From the NCBI RefSeq assembly GCF_013839525.1, contig NZ_JACDIS010000002.1:434001-498000 (forward strand): DNA of 64,000 bases. Direction: 5' to 3'. Below are positions 17,612-28,147 of this stretch, piece by piece; the stretch's first letter is position 1, and each line of letters begins with the position of its first letter. The notes under the pieces are model-generated. The model searched no databases. It had not been told where the DNA came from and saw nothing but the letters and a program-made list of their open reading frames with translations. This DNA is from Chthonobacter rhizosphaerae (GTDB taxonomy: Bacteria; Pseudomonadota; Alphaproteobacteria; Rhizobiales; Pleomorphomonadaceae). The position numbers and the translations under genes were made by a program.

Positions 17612-18562
17612 TCAGAGCGGGATGAGATCGTGGGTGACGAGGTAGAGCGCGGTGGTGACCGTGAGCACGGAAACGGCCGTGCCGATCAGGATCGCCGTCG
17701 CCGCCCGCGCCACGTAGATGTTGTACTGCTGGGCGGCCACGAAGATGGTCGCCGCCGGCGGCAGGGCGGCCATCAGGACCGCGGTCTTGACCCACACGGG
17801 CTCGAAGCCCCCGATGGTGGTGACGAGCGCCCAGGCGATGATCGGGTGGACGATCAGCTTCACGGCGACCAGAGCCGGGATCTCCCGCGCGCCCCGGCCC
17901 ACCGGCTGCAGCGCCACGGTGACGCCGAGGGCGAACAGGGCCGCCGGCGCCGCGGAATTGCGCAGGAAGGTGACGATGCCCTGCACGGGCGCCGGCGTCT
18001 GGAAATCGACGAGGGCCGCGGCCGCGCCGACGAGGGTCGCCAGGATGAAGGGGTGGAGGAGGACGCGGCGCACGACCAGGAGCGCCGTCGCGACCGCGCC
18101 CCGCTTCTCGCCGCCGAACAGCGACATCATCACCGGCACGAGCGTGAACACGAGGGCGACGTCGAAGCAGAAGATGAGCGCGGTCGGCGCAGCCGCCGCC
18201 GGGCCGAGGGTCGCGAGCGTGAGGCCCGGCCCCATGTAGCCCACGTTGGCATAGGAGCCGACCAGCGCCCGGATGGTGCCGACGCGGGCGTCGCGCTCGC
18301 CGAGCAGCATGCCGAGGCCATAGGCGATCAGGAAGGCCAGAAAGGTGGAGAGCGTGGTCGCCAGAATGAAGCTGCCGCGCGCGAGCTCCTCCACCGGCGT
18401 GCGGGAGATGAGGTCGTAGAACAGCGCCGGCAGGGCGACGTAGATGAGATAGAAGTCGAGCCAGGCGAGGCCCGACCGTTCGATCCGGGCGATCTTGCCG
18501 GACACGAACCCGATCAGGATCACCCCGAAGAACGGGAAGGCGAGCGTGATGACCTGAAGCAT
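17612..18562 (-). CDS. AEC-family (auxin efflux carrier-like) transporter
   Basis: A 316-residue protein with about ten predicted membrane segments arranged as two halves, the usual build of the AEC family. N-terminal FPFFGVILIGFVSGKIAR and the mid-region GSYANVGYMGPGLTLATLG (Asn in the broken helix) are characteristic. Bacterial members carry malate, malonate or other organic acids; the substrate here is unknown. It is convergent with the UbiH-like gene (7 bases apart) and divergent from the acyltransferase, so it is a single-gene unit. Confidence 0.9.
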   Translation of the reverse strand: MLQVITLAFPFFGVILIGFVSGKIARIERSGLAWLDFYLIYVALPALFYDLISRTPVEELARGSFILATTLSTFLAFLIAYGLGMLLGERDARVGTIRALVGSYANVGYMGPGLTLATLGPAAAAPTALIFCFDVALVFTLVPVMMSLFGGEKRGAVATALLVVRRVLLHPFILATLVGAAAALVDFQTPAPVQGIVTFLRNSAAPAALFALGVTVALQPVGRGAREIPALVAVKLIVHPIIAWALVTTIGGFEPVWVKTAVLMAALPPAATIFVAAQQYNIYVARAATAILIGTAVSVLTVTTALYLVTHDLIPL

Positions 18563-18697
18563 GCGGGGAGGATCCGGGCGCCGGACGAGGGAGCGACGGA
18601 CATGCCGTCGCCGGGCTGGCCTTTCCCCGCCTAGACGGTTATCGAGGGCCGGTCAATCCGAACCCCGCCCCGTCCTCGCGATCGCCGAACGTCCGCC

Positions 18698-19669
18698 GTG
18701 TCCGACAGGCCCACAGACACCGACCCCGACAGCCGCCGCGCGGCCATGCAGGACGCGGTCCGCCGCAATCCGACGCGTCGCCGGACGTCGCGGGAGACCG
18801 TCCGGGCCACGGACTGGGTCGAGCTCGCCGCCCTGCGGCTGGTGGCGTGGATCCTCGGCGCCCTGCCGGTCGACCGCGGGTCGGCGCTGATGGGTTGGGT
18901 CTGGCGCAAGGTGGCGCCGTTCAACGCCCGCCACGCCCGCGCCGACCGGCATCTGGCGGCCGTCATGCCGGAGCTTTCGCCGGCGGAGCGGCGCGCGCTC
19001 CTCGACCGCATGTGGGACAACCTCGGCCGGGTGGCGGCGGAGAGCTTCCGGCTGGCGGACATCATGGCCGATCCGGATCGCTTCGAGCACGCCTTCACCG
19101 CCCTGGAGGCGCACCGGGCCGACCTCGCGCGCGGCGCGGTGTTCGCCTCCCTGCACCAGGGCAACTGGGAACTTGCCGGCTGGGGCATCCGCCTCGCCGG
19201 CTTCCAGGTGGCGGCGGTCTACAACCCGCTGAAGAATCCCCTCGCCGAAGCCTTCCTCCTCGACCGGCGGACGCCGGTCTACGACCAGGGCCTGTTCACC
19301 CGCGACCGGGTGTCGGCGCTGAAGCTGCGCTCGCTCGCCCGCCAGGGAGTCGCGATCGGCATGCTGGCGGATCTCCACGACTATACCGGCGTGGAGGCGG
19401 ACTTCCTGGGCCACCGGGCGCGGCTCGCCACCTATCCGGCGGTGCTCGCCCGCCGTCTCGGGGTGCCGCTGGTGGTCGGGCGGGTGCTGCGCACGACGGG
19501 CGTGCACTTTCGGGTGGAGGCCGAGGTGATCGACGTGCCGGTGACCGACGACGTGGACGCGGACATCCGCGCCGGAGCGCTCGCCATGCACAGGCGGTTC
19601 GAGACCTACATCCGCGAAGCGCCGGACCAGTGGATGTGGGCGCACCGGAAGTGGCTGACGCTGCGCTGA
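18698..19669 (+). CDS. LpxL/HtrB-type lipid A acyltransferase
   Basis: A 323-residue member of the lysophospholipid/lipid A acyltransferase superfamily. The catalytic HX4E motif is HQGNWE (about residue 152). The surrounding region ([42 protein letters not shown]) and the closing segment [15 protein letters not shown] are typical of LpxL/LpxM proteins, which add secondary acyl chains to Kdo2-lipid IVA at the inner membrane. The N-terminus has an Arg-rich stretch and one hydrophobic segment for anchoring. It stands alone; the acyl chain used cannot be told. Together with the GT39/PAP2 operon it points to a modified lipid A. Confidence 0.9.
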   Translation: MSDRPTDTDPDSRRAAMQDAVRRNPTRRRTSRETVRATDWVELAALRLVAWILGALPVDRGSALMGWVWRKVAPFNARHARADRHLAAVMPELSPAERRALLDRMWDNLGRVAAESFRLADIMADPDRFEHAFTALEAHRADLARGAVFASLHQGNWELAGWGIRLAGFQVAAVYNPLKNPLAEAFLLDRRTPVYDQGLFTRDRVSALKLRSLARQGVAIGMLADLHDYTGVEADFLGHRARLATYPAVLARRLGVPLVVGRVLRTTGVHFRVEAEVIDVPVTDDVDADIRAGALAMHRRFETYIREAPDQWMWAHRKWLTLR

Positions 19670-19787
19670 CGCTCCGGCTCGGCCGCCGGCCCCTGCGACC
19701 GATCGCCGTGCGCCCTTGGTCCGATTGTGCGGCGCGACGGCCGTGCGCTACCCCTTCGCCCCGAGACTTGCGAGGGAGGAGAGCCCG

Positions 19788-20837
19788 ATGACCGTAAAGA
19801 CGCCGCGCGCCTACTGGAAGCCGCTCGCCATCGGGGCGCCGGAGCCTCTGAGGGACATCCCCGTCAAGGTGGAGCGCATGATCCACTTCGTGCCGCCGCA
19901 CATCGAGAAGGTGCGCGCCAAGGTGCCGGAGCTCGCCCGCCAGGTGGACGTGGTGCTCGGCAACCTGGAGGACGCCATCCCGGCGGACGCCAAGGAGGCG
20001 GCGCGCGCCGGCTTCGTCGAGATGGTCAAGGCCACCGACTTCGGCGACACCGGCGTCTGGACCCGCATCAACTGCCTGAACAGCCCGTGGGTGCTCGACG
20101 ACCTGTTCACCCTCGTCGGCGAGATCGGCGACAAGCTGGACGTGGTGATGCTGCCGAAGGTGGAGGGTCCGTGGGACATCCACTACCTGGACCAGCTGCT
20201 CGCCCAATTGGAGGCCCGGCATCAGGTGAGGAAGCCGATCCTGATCCACGCCATCCTGGAGACCGCCGAGGGCGTGAAGAACGTGGAGGCGATCGCCACC
20301 GCCTCGCCGCGCATGCACGGCATGAGCCTCGGCCCGGCCGACCTCGCGGCCTCGCGCGGCATGAAGACGACCCGCGTCGGCGGCGGCCATCCGGACTACG
20401 CGGTGCTGGCCGATGCGAACGGCGACGCCCCGCGCACCGGGTTCCAGCAGGACCTCTGGCACTACACGGTCGCCAAGATGGTGGACGCCTGCCTTGCCGC
20501 CGGCATCAAGCCCTTCTACGGCCCGTTCGGCGACTTCGCCGACCTCGCCGCCTGCGAGGCCCAGTTCCGCAACGCCTTCCTGATGGGCTGCGTCGGCGCG
20601 TGGTCGCTGCACCCGACGCAGATCGACATCGCCAAGAAGGTGTTCTCCCCCGACGCTCGCGAGGTCGCCTTCGCCAAGCGCATCCTTGACGCCATGCCGG
20701 ACGGCACCGGCGCCGTGATGATCGACGGCAAGATGCAGGACGACGCCACCTGGAAGCAGGCCAAGGTCATCTGGGACCTCGCATGCCAGGTGGCGGGCCG
20801 CGATCCGGAAAAGGCGAAGGAATACGGGATCGGGTGA
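19788..20837 (+). CDS. HpcH/HpaI family CoA-ester lyase (malyl-CoA lyase-like)
   Basis: A 349-residue enzyme of the citrate lyase beta/malyl-CoA lyase family, which cleaves or forms malyl-CoA, methylmalyl-CoA or citramalyl-CoA with an Mg2+-bound enolate. The motif [18 protein letters not shown] holds the metal-binding Glu-Asp, PKVEGPWDI and [17 protein letters not shown] hold the second Glu, and [11 protein letters not shown] the following Asp. The start at 19788 has a GGAGGAG box. The length is nearer 350 than the roughly 320 residues of the Rhodobacter and Methylobacterium enzymes, so the substrate may differ. No ethylmalonyl-CoA or serine-cycle genes are adjacent. Confidence 0.85.
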   Translation: MTVKTPRAYWKPLAIGAPEPLRDIPVKVERMIHFVPPHIEKVRAKVPELARQVDVVLGNLEDAIPADAKEAARAGFVEMVKATDFGDTGVWTRINCLNSPWVLDDLFTLVGEIGDKLDVVMLPKVEGPWDIHYLDQLLAQLEARHQVRKPILIHAILETAEGVKNVEAIATASPRMHGMSLGPADLAASRGMKTTRVGGGHPDYAVLADANGDAPRTGFQQDLWHYTVAKMVDACLAAGIKPFYGPFGDFADLAACEAQFRNAFLMGCVGAWSLHPTQIDIAKKVFSPDAREVAFAKRILDAMPDGTGAVMIDGKMQDDATWKQAKVIWDLACQVAGRDPEKAKEYGIG

Positions 20838-20959
20838 CGCGGGAGAGAGTGAAAACGGCTGGTTCGGGCAGCGGTATGCGCCACCCGGCTACCGAAGCCA
20901 ATCCGTGCCGTTCGCCGCTCGTGAAGGTTTGCCCAAGCGTGGCGAACAGGCCGTCGCCA

Positions 20960-22942
20960 TCAGGCGGCGGCCACTTCGGCCAGGAAAGTCTCGATCTTCC
21001 GCTTCAACGCTTCGGACCGATCGGTGACGGCGCCCGCGACCCGGTTCACGTCGTCGATCGCCTCCCGCGCGCCGAGCACGCCGTCGAGGACCCGCCGCAC
21101 ATCGGAGGCCACGTTCTTCGTGCCATCGGCAGCCATCGCGGTGTTCCGGCTGATGGCGCCGGTTGATGCGGCCTGCTGCTCGACGGCGGCGCTGATGGCT
21201 CCAGACGTCATTTGGACGGTGTCCATGCTTTCGGAGATCCGGTTGATGGCCATGACCGCCCGTTCGGTGGTCGACTGGATCTCCGCCACATGGTCCGCGA
21301 TGTTGGTCGTCGCGTGGGCAGTCTGGTTGGCCAAATCCTTGACCTCCGCGGCGACGACCGAGAACCCGCGCCCGTGTTCTCCCGCCCGAGCCGCCTCGAT
21401 CGTCGCGTTCAGGGCGAGCAGGTTCGTCTGGTCGGCCACCTTGCGGATCATCGAGATAACTTCTCCGATCTGCTGGGCGGCGTATGCCAGGCCGGCCACC
21501 TCTTCCTTGGCCGACCGGCTGAGCGTGGCAACTTGATGAACCGTCGTGGACGACGTGACGATCTTCTGGGCGACCTCATCGACGCTATCAGCCAGCTCGC
21601 TTGCCGATGCGGATAATTGCTCCACGCTGTCCGACACGCGGCGGGACGCGCCCGTGGCGGACTCGGCTTTGGAAGCCCCCTCCTCCATGAGCCTGACCAC
21701 CTTACCGGAAGCGACACTCAGCTGACTCACATCCCCCACCACGTCCAAGAGCAGGCCATTGGTGGTGCTTTTGAATTCGTCGATCAGGCTGGAGACCAGC
21801 TCGTGCCTCACCCGGTCGCGTCGATTGCGAGCCTCGTCGGCCGCCTGGAGCTCCAACCGGCGGATCTCGTTCAGGCGAAACTGCTCGACGCTGCGGGCCA
21901 TCTGGCCGATTTCGTCCGGCCTGTTCAGGTCCTGGACCACACTGCCGAGGCTGCCGGCGTTGATGGCGACCATGGCGCTTTGCAGGTCGAAGATCGGCCG
22001 CGTGATGCGGCGTGCGAGGAAAAAGGCCAGCAACAGGCCGACAATAGGGATCAACACGGCTGCGAGCGTCAGACCGGAGCGGAGCATCCAGCCGGCTTCT
22101 TCGGCGCGGGCGCTGGCAGCCTCGAAATCGGCCAACGCACGGGCCCGAGCGACATCACCGATCTCGTCGAGAGCCTTGTAGGCCGCGTCCAGGCGAGAGG
22201 CCGCATCGTGGGATGCCCTCTGCGCGGCGTCGAGCTTGGGCATATGGTCGGTCACGAGCGCGGACAGCTCGGCCATCTTGGCGGCCATTTTGCCGACACG
22301 TGGCGGTGCGCCAGGCAGCCTGGACATGATCTTGGCCGCTTCGTCGAGGCGAGCCAATTCCTGCAGGATCCGTTCCCGGTCAAGAGCCTGAAAGGTCGCC
22401 ACGTAATTCGTGGTCGCGGTGGACAGCCGACCCGACGCATCGGTCATCGTGAATCCGGCGTTGATCATATCGACGCTGCCGCTCCGGCTCGCGATGCCTG
22501 CCAGCGCGCCCGCCGGATTGCCCACCTGCACGGCGGAATCAACCAAGCGTGTCATGGCAACAGAGAGCGTGTGGATCGATCCAGCGGTCTCCCCATAAGC
22601 GGCCTGAATACTCGCGACGGCGTTCGCAACGGTCGCGTCGGCAGGATGCAAGCGGCTGTAGGTCTCCAGCGCGACCAGATTCTCCTCGGCGCGCTTGGCG
22701 TCGTTTCCGGTCCGAGACTGCACGAACACGAAGGCCGAGCGTCGCGCTTCGGAGGCCAAAGCGATCAGCTCGGCAGCTTGTTGGACGATCGCGAAAGCGT
22801 CGTTCCGCTCCAGGTCCGCGACGCGGGCACGGTTGGCCGCAAAGGTCGCTACGACCGCCAGCACGGCCGACAGGACGGCGATGGTAGAGAAGTTCCAGAT
22901 GATACGACCGGATAGGGATCCAATGAACACGGCGCTCTCCAA
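20960..22942 (-). CDS. Methyl-accepting chemotaxis protein with large periplasmic sensor
   Basis: A 660-residue transmembrane chemoreceptor. Segment 1 spans about residues 12-34; an all-helical periplasmic domain of about 250 residues follows, of the size of the HBM (helical bimodular) type; segment 2 (about 290-310, [18 protein letters not shown]) leads into a HAMP domain with [15 protein letters not shown]. The cytoplasmic signalling hairpin contains the tip [20 protein letters not shown] and EVKDLANQ. No C-terminal CheR/CheB-binding pentapeptide is seen (ends EVAAA). It lies 180 bases downstream of a TRAP-type binding protein on the same strand, which suggests the binding protein presents a ligand to this receptor. 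The region is less GC-rich than its surroundings. Confidence 0.93.
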   Translation of the reverse strand: MESAVFIGSLSGRIIWNFSTIAVLSAVLAVVATFAANRARVADLERNDAFAIVQQAAELIALASEARRSAFVFVQSRTGNDAKRAEENLVALETYSRLHPADATVANAVASIQAAYGETAGSIHTLSVAMTRLVDSAVQVGNPAGALAGIASRSGSVDMINAGFTMTDASGRLSTATTNYVATFQALDRERILQELARLDEAAKIMSRLPGAPPRVGKMAAKMAELSALVTDHMPKLDAAQRASHDAASRLDAAYKALDEIGDVARARALADFEAASARAEEAGWMLRSGLTLAAVLIPIVGLLLAFFLARRITRPIFDLQSAMVAINAGSLGSVVQDLNRPDEIGQMARSVEQFRLNEIRRLELQAADEARNRRDRVRHELVSSLIDEFKSTTNGLLLDVVGDVSQLSVASGKVVRLMEEGASKAESATGASRRVSDSVEQLSASASELADSVDEVAQKIVTSSTTVHQVATLSRSAKEEVAGLAYAAQQIGEVISMIRKVADQTNLLALNATIEAARAGEHGRGFSVVAAEVKDLANQTAHATTNIADHVAEIQSTTERAVMAINRISESMDTVQMTSGAISAAVEQQAASTGAISRNTAMAADGTKNVASDVRRVLDGVLGAREAIDDVNRVAGAVTDRSEALKRKIETFLAEVAAA

Positions 22943-23122
22943 TGGGCAGAGATTGAAGGTGGCTTGATCGACGGAGCCCGAACTCCGTCGCTCTTTGCTT
23001 GCGGGCGCTCTTGGGGAATGTTGTCACCGGGGATCGTCTGCAGGTCCGATCCGCGGTGCGTCGGTCGATCCGGTCGGCCAGAAAGCGCCGGCGCGGAGAG
23101 CGGTCGGCGCGCCGGCTGGGAT

Positions 23123-24109
23123 TCAGGCCGCCAGCGACTTGATTTCCGCCAGCACGTCGGCGCCGACGATCTCGGCGCAGGCGGCATGGACGGTGCCGGC
23201 GGCCTTCATGAAGGACGCGACATCCACATCGTCGACGATCGTCCAGCCGTTGTCCTTCAGAAAGCCGAGGCCGCTCGCATCGGCCTGGTTGGACTCTGCA
23301 TGGCTCGCCTTCATGCCCGCGACGGCCGCCTCACGGAACATGGCGAGTTCGGCAGCGGTCAGCTCGGCCGCCACGTCTTCGGACAGGCCAAACATGCCCG
23401 GGGAGTAGGTGTGGCCGGTGAGTGAGACGTGGGTCTGCATGCCCTCCAGCTTGGCCGCGATGATGTTGGTGATTGGGTTCTCCTGCGCGTCCACCTCGCC
23501 GGCCTTCATCTTCGGCACGAGCTCAGCGAAGGGAATCGGGATCGGATTGGCGCCGAGCGCCTTGAAGGTCGCCACCGAAACCGGCGATTCCGGCACGCGG
23601 ATCTTCAGGCCGGCAAGGTCGGCCGGGGTTCGGACGGGCATGCGCGCGGTCACGTGGCGAAGACCGTTCTCGTACATGCCTATGCCCACGATACCCGTGC
23701 CGGAAAGCGACCGGAGGCCGAACTCGCCGAGCTTGCCGGCGAAGGCCGCGCGGGCGGCGTCGCGGCTCGGGAACAGGAAGGGCGTGACGAGACCCTTGGT
23801 CGTGTTCGGGACGTCGGTCAGCACGTCGACAGCCAGGCTGAACATGTCGATGGAGCTGTCCTTCACGCCGGCGACCAAGTCGACGGCCTTGCCGATGGCT
23901 GACGCGTGGAAAACCTCGACCTGAAGCGTGCCGCCCGACTTCTCGGCCAGTGCTTTGGCGAAGCTGTCGGAGGCAATGCCGATGGCGCTGTTGGTGGCGG
24001 AAACCGTTCCGAGCCGGAACCTCCGAACGGCGGCACGGGCGATGTGCGGCATGGCCAGTGCGGCCACGCCGGCGACGGACGAGATCAGAAGGTGACGGCG
24101 AGAAAACAT
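23123..24109 (-). CDS. Orphan TRAP-type solute-binding protein (DctP family)
   Basis: A 328-residue periplasmic binding protein. The N-terminus MFSRRHLLISSVAGVAALA is a twin-arginine-like (SRRHLL) signal peptide, with likely cleavage after ARAA. Family features include DLAGLKIRVPESPVSVATFK with the Arg that salt-bridges ligand carboxylates, FAELVPKMKAGEVDAQENPI and HTYSPGMFGLSE. The usual ligands are C4-dicarboxylates, sugar acids and similar carboxylates. No DctQ or DctM permease gene is next to it; instead a chemoreceptor follows directly. AT-rich DNA upstream (24120-24200) is the probable promoter region. Confidence 0.92.
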   Translation of the reverse strand: MFSRRHLLISSVAGVAALAMPHIARAAVRRFRLGTVSATNSAIGIASDSFAKALAEKSGGTLQVEVFHASAIGKAVDLVAGVKDSSIDMFSLAVDVLTDVPNTTKGLVTPFLFPSRDAARAAFAGKLGEFGLRSLSGTGIVGIGMYENGLRHVTARMPVRTPADLAGLKIRVPESPVSVATFKALGANPIPIPFAELVPKMKAGEVDAQENPITNIIAAKLEGMQTHVSLTGHTYSPGMFGLSEDVAAELTAAELAMFREAAVAGMKASHAESNQADASGLGFLKDNGWTIVDDVDVASFMKAAGTVHAACAEIVGADVLAEIKSLAA

Positions 24110-24299
24110 CGGGCGCTCCCATGGCAGCGAATACTTCCCGACGTTAATGGAAAGGCCTGAATATTCGGTTAAGAACCTTGCAATTTATAACAATGACTCC
24201 GGAAGCTCGGGATGTCCGATGGCTTAGGGTTCACGCTCCCTTCGCTTCAGGTCGGAAATGTCCCGGGCCGCGCTGAACCACGCCGGTGGTGGACCGTTC

Positions 24300-25742
24300 T
24301 CACCGCGTCGAGCGGATCACCTGCACGTCGAGGTCCCGGATCTTCTTTCTCAGCGTGTTCCGGTTCACACCCAGAAGCTCCGCCGCCTTGATCTGGTTGC
24401 CCCGGGTGGCGGCAAGCGCCGCGCCGATCAGCGGGTATTCGACTTCCTTCAGGATGCGGTGATAGAGGCCCGGGGGCGGGAGGCCGTCGCCGTAGCCGGT
24501 GAAGTATTTCGTCAGGAAGCGCTCCACCGCGTTGGAGAGGTTGTCGTCCGGCGGCGGCTCGTCCTCGGTGGCGGTCATGGACGGCGTCGCCAGCTCCTGC
24601 TCGATCAGGTTCACCGTGATGGTGTCCTGCGGATAGAGGGCGGCGAGGCGGCGGACGAGGTTCTCCAGTTCGCGGATGTTGCCGGGCCAGCGGTAGCGCT
24701 TCAGGCGCTCGATGGCTGCCGTCTCGATCTGCTTCGACGGCAGGCCCTCCTTCTCGGCGAGGGCGAAGAAATGGCGCACGAGGTCCGGCACGTCCTCGGT
24801 GCGCTCGCGCAGCGGCGGCAGGCGGATCGGCACCACGTTGAGGCGGAAGAACAGGTCCTCGCGGAAGAGACCCTGGTTGATCAGCTGGCGCAGGTCCTTG
24901 TTGGTGGCGGCGACGATGCGCACGTCCGTCTTGATGGCGGTGCGGCCGCCGACGGTGGTGTACTCGCCCTGCTGGAGGACGCGCAGGAGCCGGGTCTGGG
25001 CGTCCATCGGCATGTCGCCGATCTCGTCGAGGAAGAGCGTGCCGCCCTCCGCCTGCTCGAAGCGGCCGGCGGAGCGGGACTGGGCGCCGGTGAACGCGCC
25101 CTTCTCGTGGCCGAACAGCTCGCTTTCGATCAGGTCGCGCGGGATCGCCGCCATGTTGATGGCGACGAACGGCCCGGCGCGGCGCTTGCCGTAGTCGTGG
25201 AGCGCGCGAGCGACCAGTTCCTTGCCGGTGCCGCTCTCGCCGGAGATCATGACCGTGAGGTCGGTCTGCATCAGGCGGGCGAGGACGCGGTAGATCTCCT
25301 GCATGGCGGGCGAGCGGCCAACCAGCGGGATGGCATCGCCGCCGTCGTCCGCCGCGTCGAGCCGCTGCCGGTTCTTCGGCTCGGCGAGGGCCCGGCCCAC
25401 GATGGAGATCAGCTCCTTCAGGTCGAAGGGCTTGGGAAGGTACTCGTAGGCGCCCTTCTCCGACGCGCGGATCGCGGTCATGAAGGTGTTCTGCGCGCTC
25501 ATGACGATGACCGGCAGCTCCGGCCGCACCTTCTTGATCCGCGGCAGGAGATCGAACGCGTTCTCGTCGGGCATGATCACGTCTGTGATGACGAGATCGC
25601 CGTCTCCCTGCGCCACCCACCGCCAGAGGGTCGCCGCGTTGGAGGTGAGACGCACTTCGTAGCCCGCGCGCGACAGGGCCTGGTTGAGCACCGTGCGGAT
25701 CGCGGAGTCGTCGTCGGCGACAAGGATGCTGCCGGTCGGCAT
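24300..25742 (-). CDS. ntrC: Nitrogen regulatory response regulator NtrC
   Basis: A 480-residue sigma-54 activator. The receiver domain (residues 1-120) has Asp10-Asp11-Asp12, phospho-acceptor Asp54 ([13 protein letters not shown]) and [10 protein letters not shown]. The AAA+ domain (about 140-380) has Walker A GESGTGKE, the sigma-54 contact loop GAFTGA and Walker [13 protein letters not shown]. The C-terminal Fis-type helix-turn-helix reads [20 protein letters not shown]. It starts 24 bases after the ntrB stop. Known role: when phosphorylated by NtrB under nitrogen limitation it activates glutamine synthetase, transport and assimilation genes. No ntrYX pair is present in the window. Confidence 0.97.
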   Translation of the reverse strand: MPTGSILVADDDSAIRTVLNQALSRAGYEVRLTSNAATLWRWVAQGDGDLVITDVIMPDENAFDLLPRIKKVRPELPVIVMSAQNTFMTAIRASEKGAYEYLPKPFDLKELISIVGRALAEPKNRQRLDAADDGGDAIPLVGRSPAMQEIYRVLARLMQTDLTVMISGESGTGKELVARALHDYGKRRAGPFVAINMAAIPRDLIESELFGHEKGAFTGAQSRSAGRFEQAEGGTLFLDEIGDMPMDAQTRLLRVLQQGEYTTVGGRTAIKTDVRIVAATNKDLRQLINQGLFREDLFFRLNVVPIRLPPLRERTEDVPDLVRHFFALAEKEGLPSKQIETAAIERLKRYRWPGNIRELENLVRRLAALYPQDTITVNLIEQELATPSMTATEDEPPPDDNLSNAVERFLTKYFTGYGDGLPPPGLYHRILKEVEYPLIGAALAATRGNQIKAAELLGVNRNTLRKKIRDLDVQVIRSTR

Positions 25743-25766
25743 GAAGGCTTCCTCAAGGGTGAGAGC

Positions 25767-26915
25767 TCAGTCGGCCATCTTTTCGGTGAAGGCCGGGAGA
25801 AGGACGCGGAATGCGGTGCGACGGGGCTGGCTGTCGCACTCGATGACGCCGCCGTGGTCGCCGATGATCTTGGCGACGAGCGCGAGACCGAGCCCGGTGC
25901 CGTTGGTCTTCGTCGTCACGAACGGGTCGAACATGTGGGCCTGGATCTCCTCCGGAACGCCGGGTCCGTTGTCGCGAACCGTGAACTCCAGCGGCAGCGT
26001 CACTCGCTCGCGGGTGCCCGGCACGGACAGGCGCACGCCCGGCCGGAACGCGGTCGCGAGCGCGATCTCCGCGTCCGGCGTGTCGGTGAGGGCCTCGGCG
26101 GCGTTCTTGACGAGGTTGAGGAAGACCTGGATGAGCTGGTCGCGGTTGGCCCACACCGGCGGCAGCGACGGGTCGTATTCCTCGATGATGCGGATGTCCC
26201 GGGCGAAGCCCGACTGGGCGAGGCGCTTCACGTGCTCCAGCACCGCGTGGATGTTGACCGCCTCGCGCTCGATCGGCCGCTCGTCGGAAAAGACCTCCAT
26301 GCGGTCCACGAGCTTGACGATGCGGTCCGCCTCGTCGGTGATCAGGCGGGTGAGCGCCCGGTCGGGGTCGTCCACGGACTGTTCCAGAAGCTGTGCGGCA
26401 CCGCGGATGCCGGACAGCGGGTTCTTGATCTCGTGCGCCAGCATGGCGGCAAGGCCGGTGACCGAGCGGGCCGCGCCCCGGTGGGTGAGCTGGCGGTCCA
26501 TCTTGTCCGCCATGGTGCGCTCCTGGAGCATCACCACGGTGTCCTGGGCGCCCTCGTTGGCGGGCGCGGCGTAGATGTCCACGATGCGCTCCCCGCCGAT
26601 GCGGGGCGTGCCGATGTCGACGCGGTACTCGTTGACGCTGGATCCCCGGTCGCGCACCTGGTCGATGAGGGTGAGGAGCGGGCTGCCGAAGGGCACGAAA
26701 TGCTTCAGCGGATGACGGGCGAGCACGGCCGCGCTCGCCTGGAAGAAGCTCTGGGCGGCGTCGTTGGCGGAGCGGATATGGCCCCGGGCGTCGACCAGGA
26801 TCACGGGATGCGGAAGGGCGTTGAGAATGGCGGCCTCCGAACCGAAACGGATGGGCGTGTCTGCGGGCGTGGCGGAGCCGGCGGCCGGGTCCTTGGGGCG
26901 GACACGGTCGCTCAT
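25767..26915 (-). CDS. ntrB: Nitrogen-sensing histidine kinase NtrB
   Basis: A soluble 382-residue two-component kinase. A PAS domain lies at about residues 25-130 ([20 protein letters not shown]). The HisKA domain has the phospho-acceptor His161 in [18 protein letters not shown]. The ATPase domain has [10 protein letters not shown] (N box), [11 protein letters not shown] (G1) and [12 protein letters not shown] (G2). NtrB phosphorylates or dephosphorylates NtrC, controlled by the PII protein. The start shares an ATGA overlap with the dusB stop, and ntrC follows after 24 bases, so dusB-ntrB-ntrC is one translationally linked operon, as in Rhodobacter and rhizobia. Confidence 0.96.
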   Translation of the reverse strand: MSDRVRPKDPAAGSATPADTPIRFGSEAAILNALPHPVILVDARGHIRSANDAAQSFFQASAAVLARHPLKHFVPFGSPLLTLIDQVRDRGSSVNEYRVDIGTPRIGGERIVDIYAAPANEGAQDTVVMLQERTMADKMDRQLTHRGAARSVTGLAAMLAHEIKNPLSGIRGAAQLLEQSVDDPDRALTRLITDEADRIVKLVDRMEVFSDERPIEREAVNIHAVLEHVKRLAQSGFARDIRIIEEYDPSLPPVWANRDQLIQVFLNLVKNAAEALTDTPDAEIALATAFRPGVRLSVPGTRERVTLPLEFTVRDNGPGVPEEIQAHMFDPFVTTKTNGTGLGLALVAKIIGDHGGVIECDSQPRRTAFRVLLPAFTEKMAD

Positions 26916-27982
26916 GCGGCTTCCCTCCGGGTTGCTGAACGGGGCGCCGCGTCGGCGAACCAGCGGCGGAGATCGGCGAGGACGGCTCCGGGCTCCTCGG
27001 CGGCGAAGATCCGCGTCTTGAGCGCCGGCGCGGCCGGATGCGGATTGGCGACGGCCTCGAAGGTCCAGCCGATATGCTTGCGGGCGATCCTGACGCCGAG
27101 AGCGGAACCATAGAGCGAGAGGATCGCCTCATAATGCTCCACCAGCGTGTCGCGGATCTCCTCGACCGGCGGGTCGACCGCCTCGCCGCCGGTGCGCAGC
27201 GCCTCGGCGATGCGCCCCGGCGCCCACGGGCGGCCGTAGGCGCCGCGTCCGATCATGACGGCGTCGGCGCCGGAAAGGGCCAGCGCCCGGCGGGCGGTCT
27301 CGGCGGAGACGATGTCGCCGTTGACCACGAGCGGGATGCCGATCGCGTCGCGCACCGCGCGTACCTTCGACCAGTCGGCGGCGCCCTTGTAGAACTGGCA
27401 GCGCGTGCGGCCGTGGACCGTCACCATCCGGACGCCGATCGCCTCGGCGCGGGCGGCGAGCTCCGGCGCGTTCAGCGAGCGGTCGTCCCAGCCGAGGCGC
27501 ATCTTCAGCGTGACCGGAAGGTCCACGGCGCCGACGACCGCCTCGATCAGGCGGGAGGCGTGGTCGAGGTCGCGCATCAGGGCGGAGCCGGAGTAGCCGG
27601 TCGTCACGCGCTTCGCCGGGCAGCCCATGTTGATGTCGATGACGGACGCCCCTGCTGCGGCGGCCCGGATCGCGCCCTCGCGCATCCAGTGGGCCTCCCG
27701 GCCGGCGAGCTGGACCACATGGACGTCGATGCCCTCCCCTTCGGCGCGGGTGAGGGTCTCCGGATCGCCCTCCGCGAGCGTCTCGCAGGCCACCATCTCG
27801 GACACGACGAGACCTGCGCCATATCGTTGGGCGATCCGGCGGAAGGCCAGATCGCTGACGCCCGACATGGGGGCGAGGAAGACGCGATTCGGCGCGGTGA
27901 CGCCGCCGATCCCAAGGGACAGGCTCGCCGAATTCCCTTGTTCCGCCGACGGATCGACTACGCGTCCGTTTGAATTGCTCAT
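26912..27982 (-). CDS. dusB: tRNA-dihydrouridine synthase DusB (NifR3)
   Basis: A 356-residue FMN enzyme that reduces uridine to dihydrouridine in tRNA. Seen are the N-terminal [31 protein letters not shown], the catalytic Cys (about residue 121) in [38 protein letters not shown] and the FMN phosphate site [12 protein letters not shown]. It is the first gene of the dusB-ntrB-ntrC operon, where older literature calls it nifR3. The promoter should lie in the 165 bases shared with the divergent ispDF gene. The frame continues a little upstream without family resemblance. Confidence 0.96.
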   Translation of the reverse strand: MSNSNGRVVDPSAEQGNSASLSLGIGGVTAPNRVFLAPMSGVSDLAFRRIAQRYGAGLVVSEMVACETLAEGDPETLTRAEGEGIDVHVVQLAGREAHWMREGAIRAAAAGASVIDINMGCPAKRVTTGYSGSALMRDLDHASRLIEAVVGAVDLPVTLKMRLGWDDRSLNAPELAARAEAIGVRMVTVHGRTRCQFYKGAADWSKVRAVRDAIGIPLVVNGDIVSAETARRALALSGADAVMIGRGAYGRPWAPGRIAEALRTGGEAVDPPVEEIRDTLVEHYEAILSLYGSALGVRIARKHIGWTFEAVANPHPAAPALKTRIFAAEEPGAVLADLRRWFADAAPRSATRREAA

Positions 27983-28147
27983 AAACGGGGCATCCCGGTT
28001 TGCTGCTCACATTTTACGCATTGGAAGCGACGGCACAAGCGGTCTTGCACGCCTTCTTGCCGTTTCCTTCAAGCATCGCTAATCCACGACGATGATTTCC
28101 GATCGGCTCCGGTCGCTCGGCCTCGGTTCTTGGCCCAGAGCAGGACG

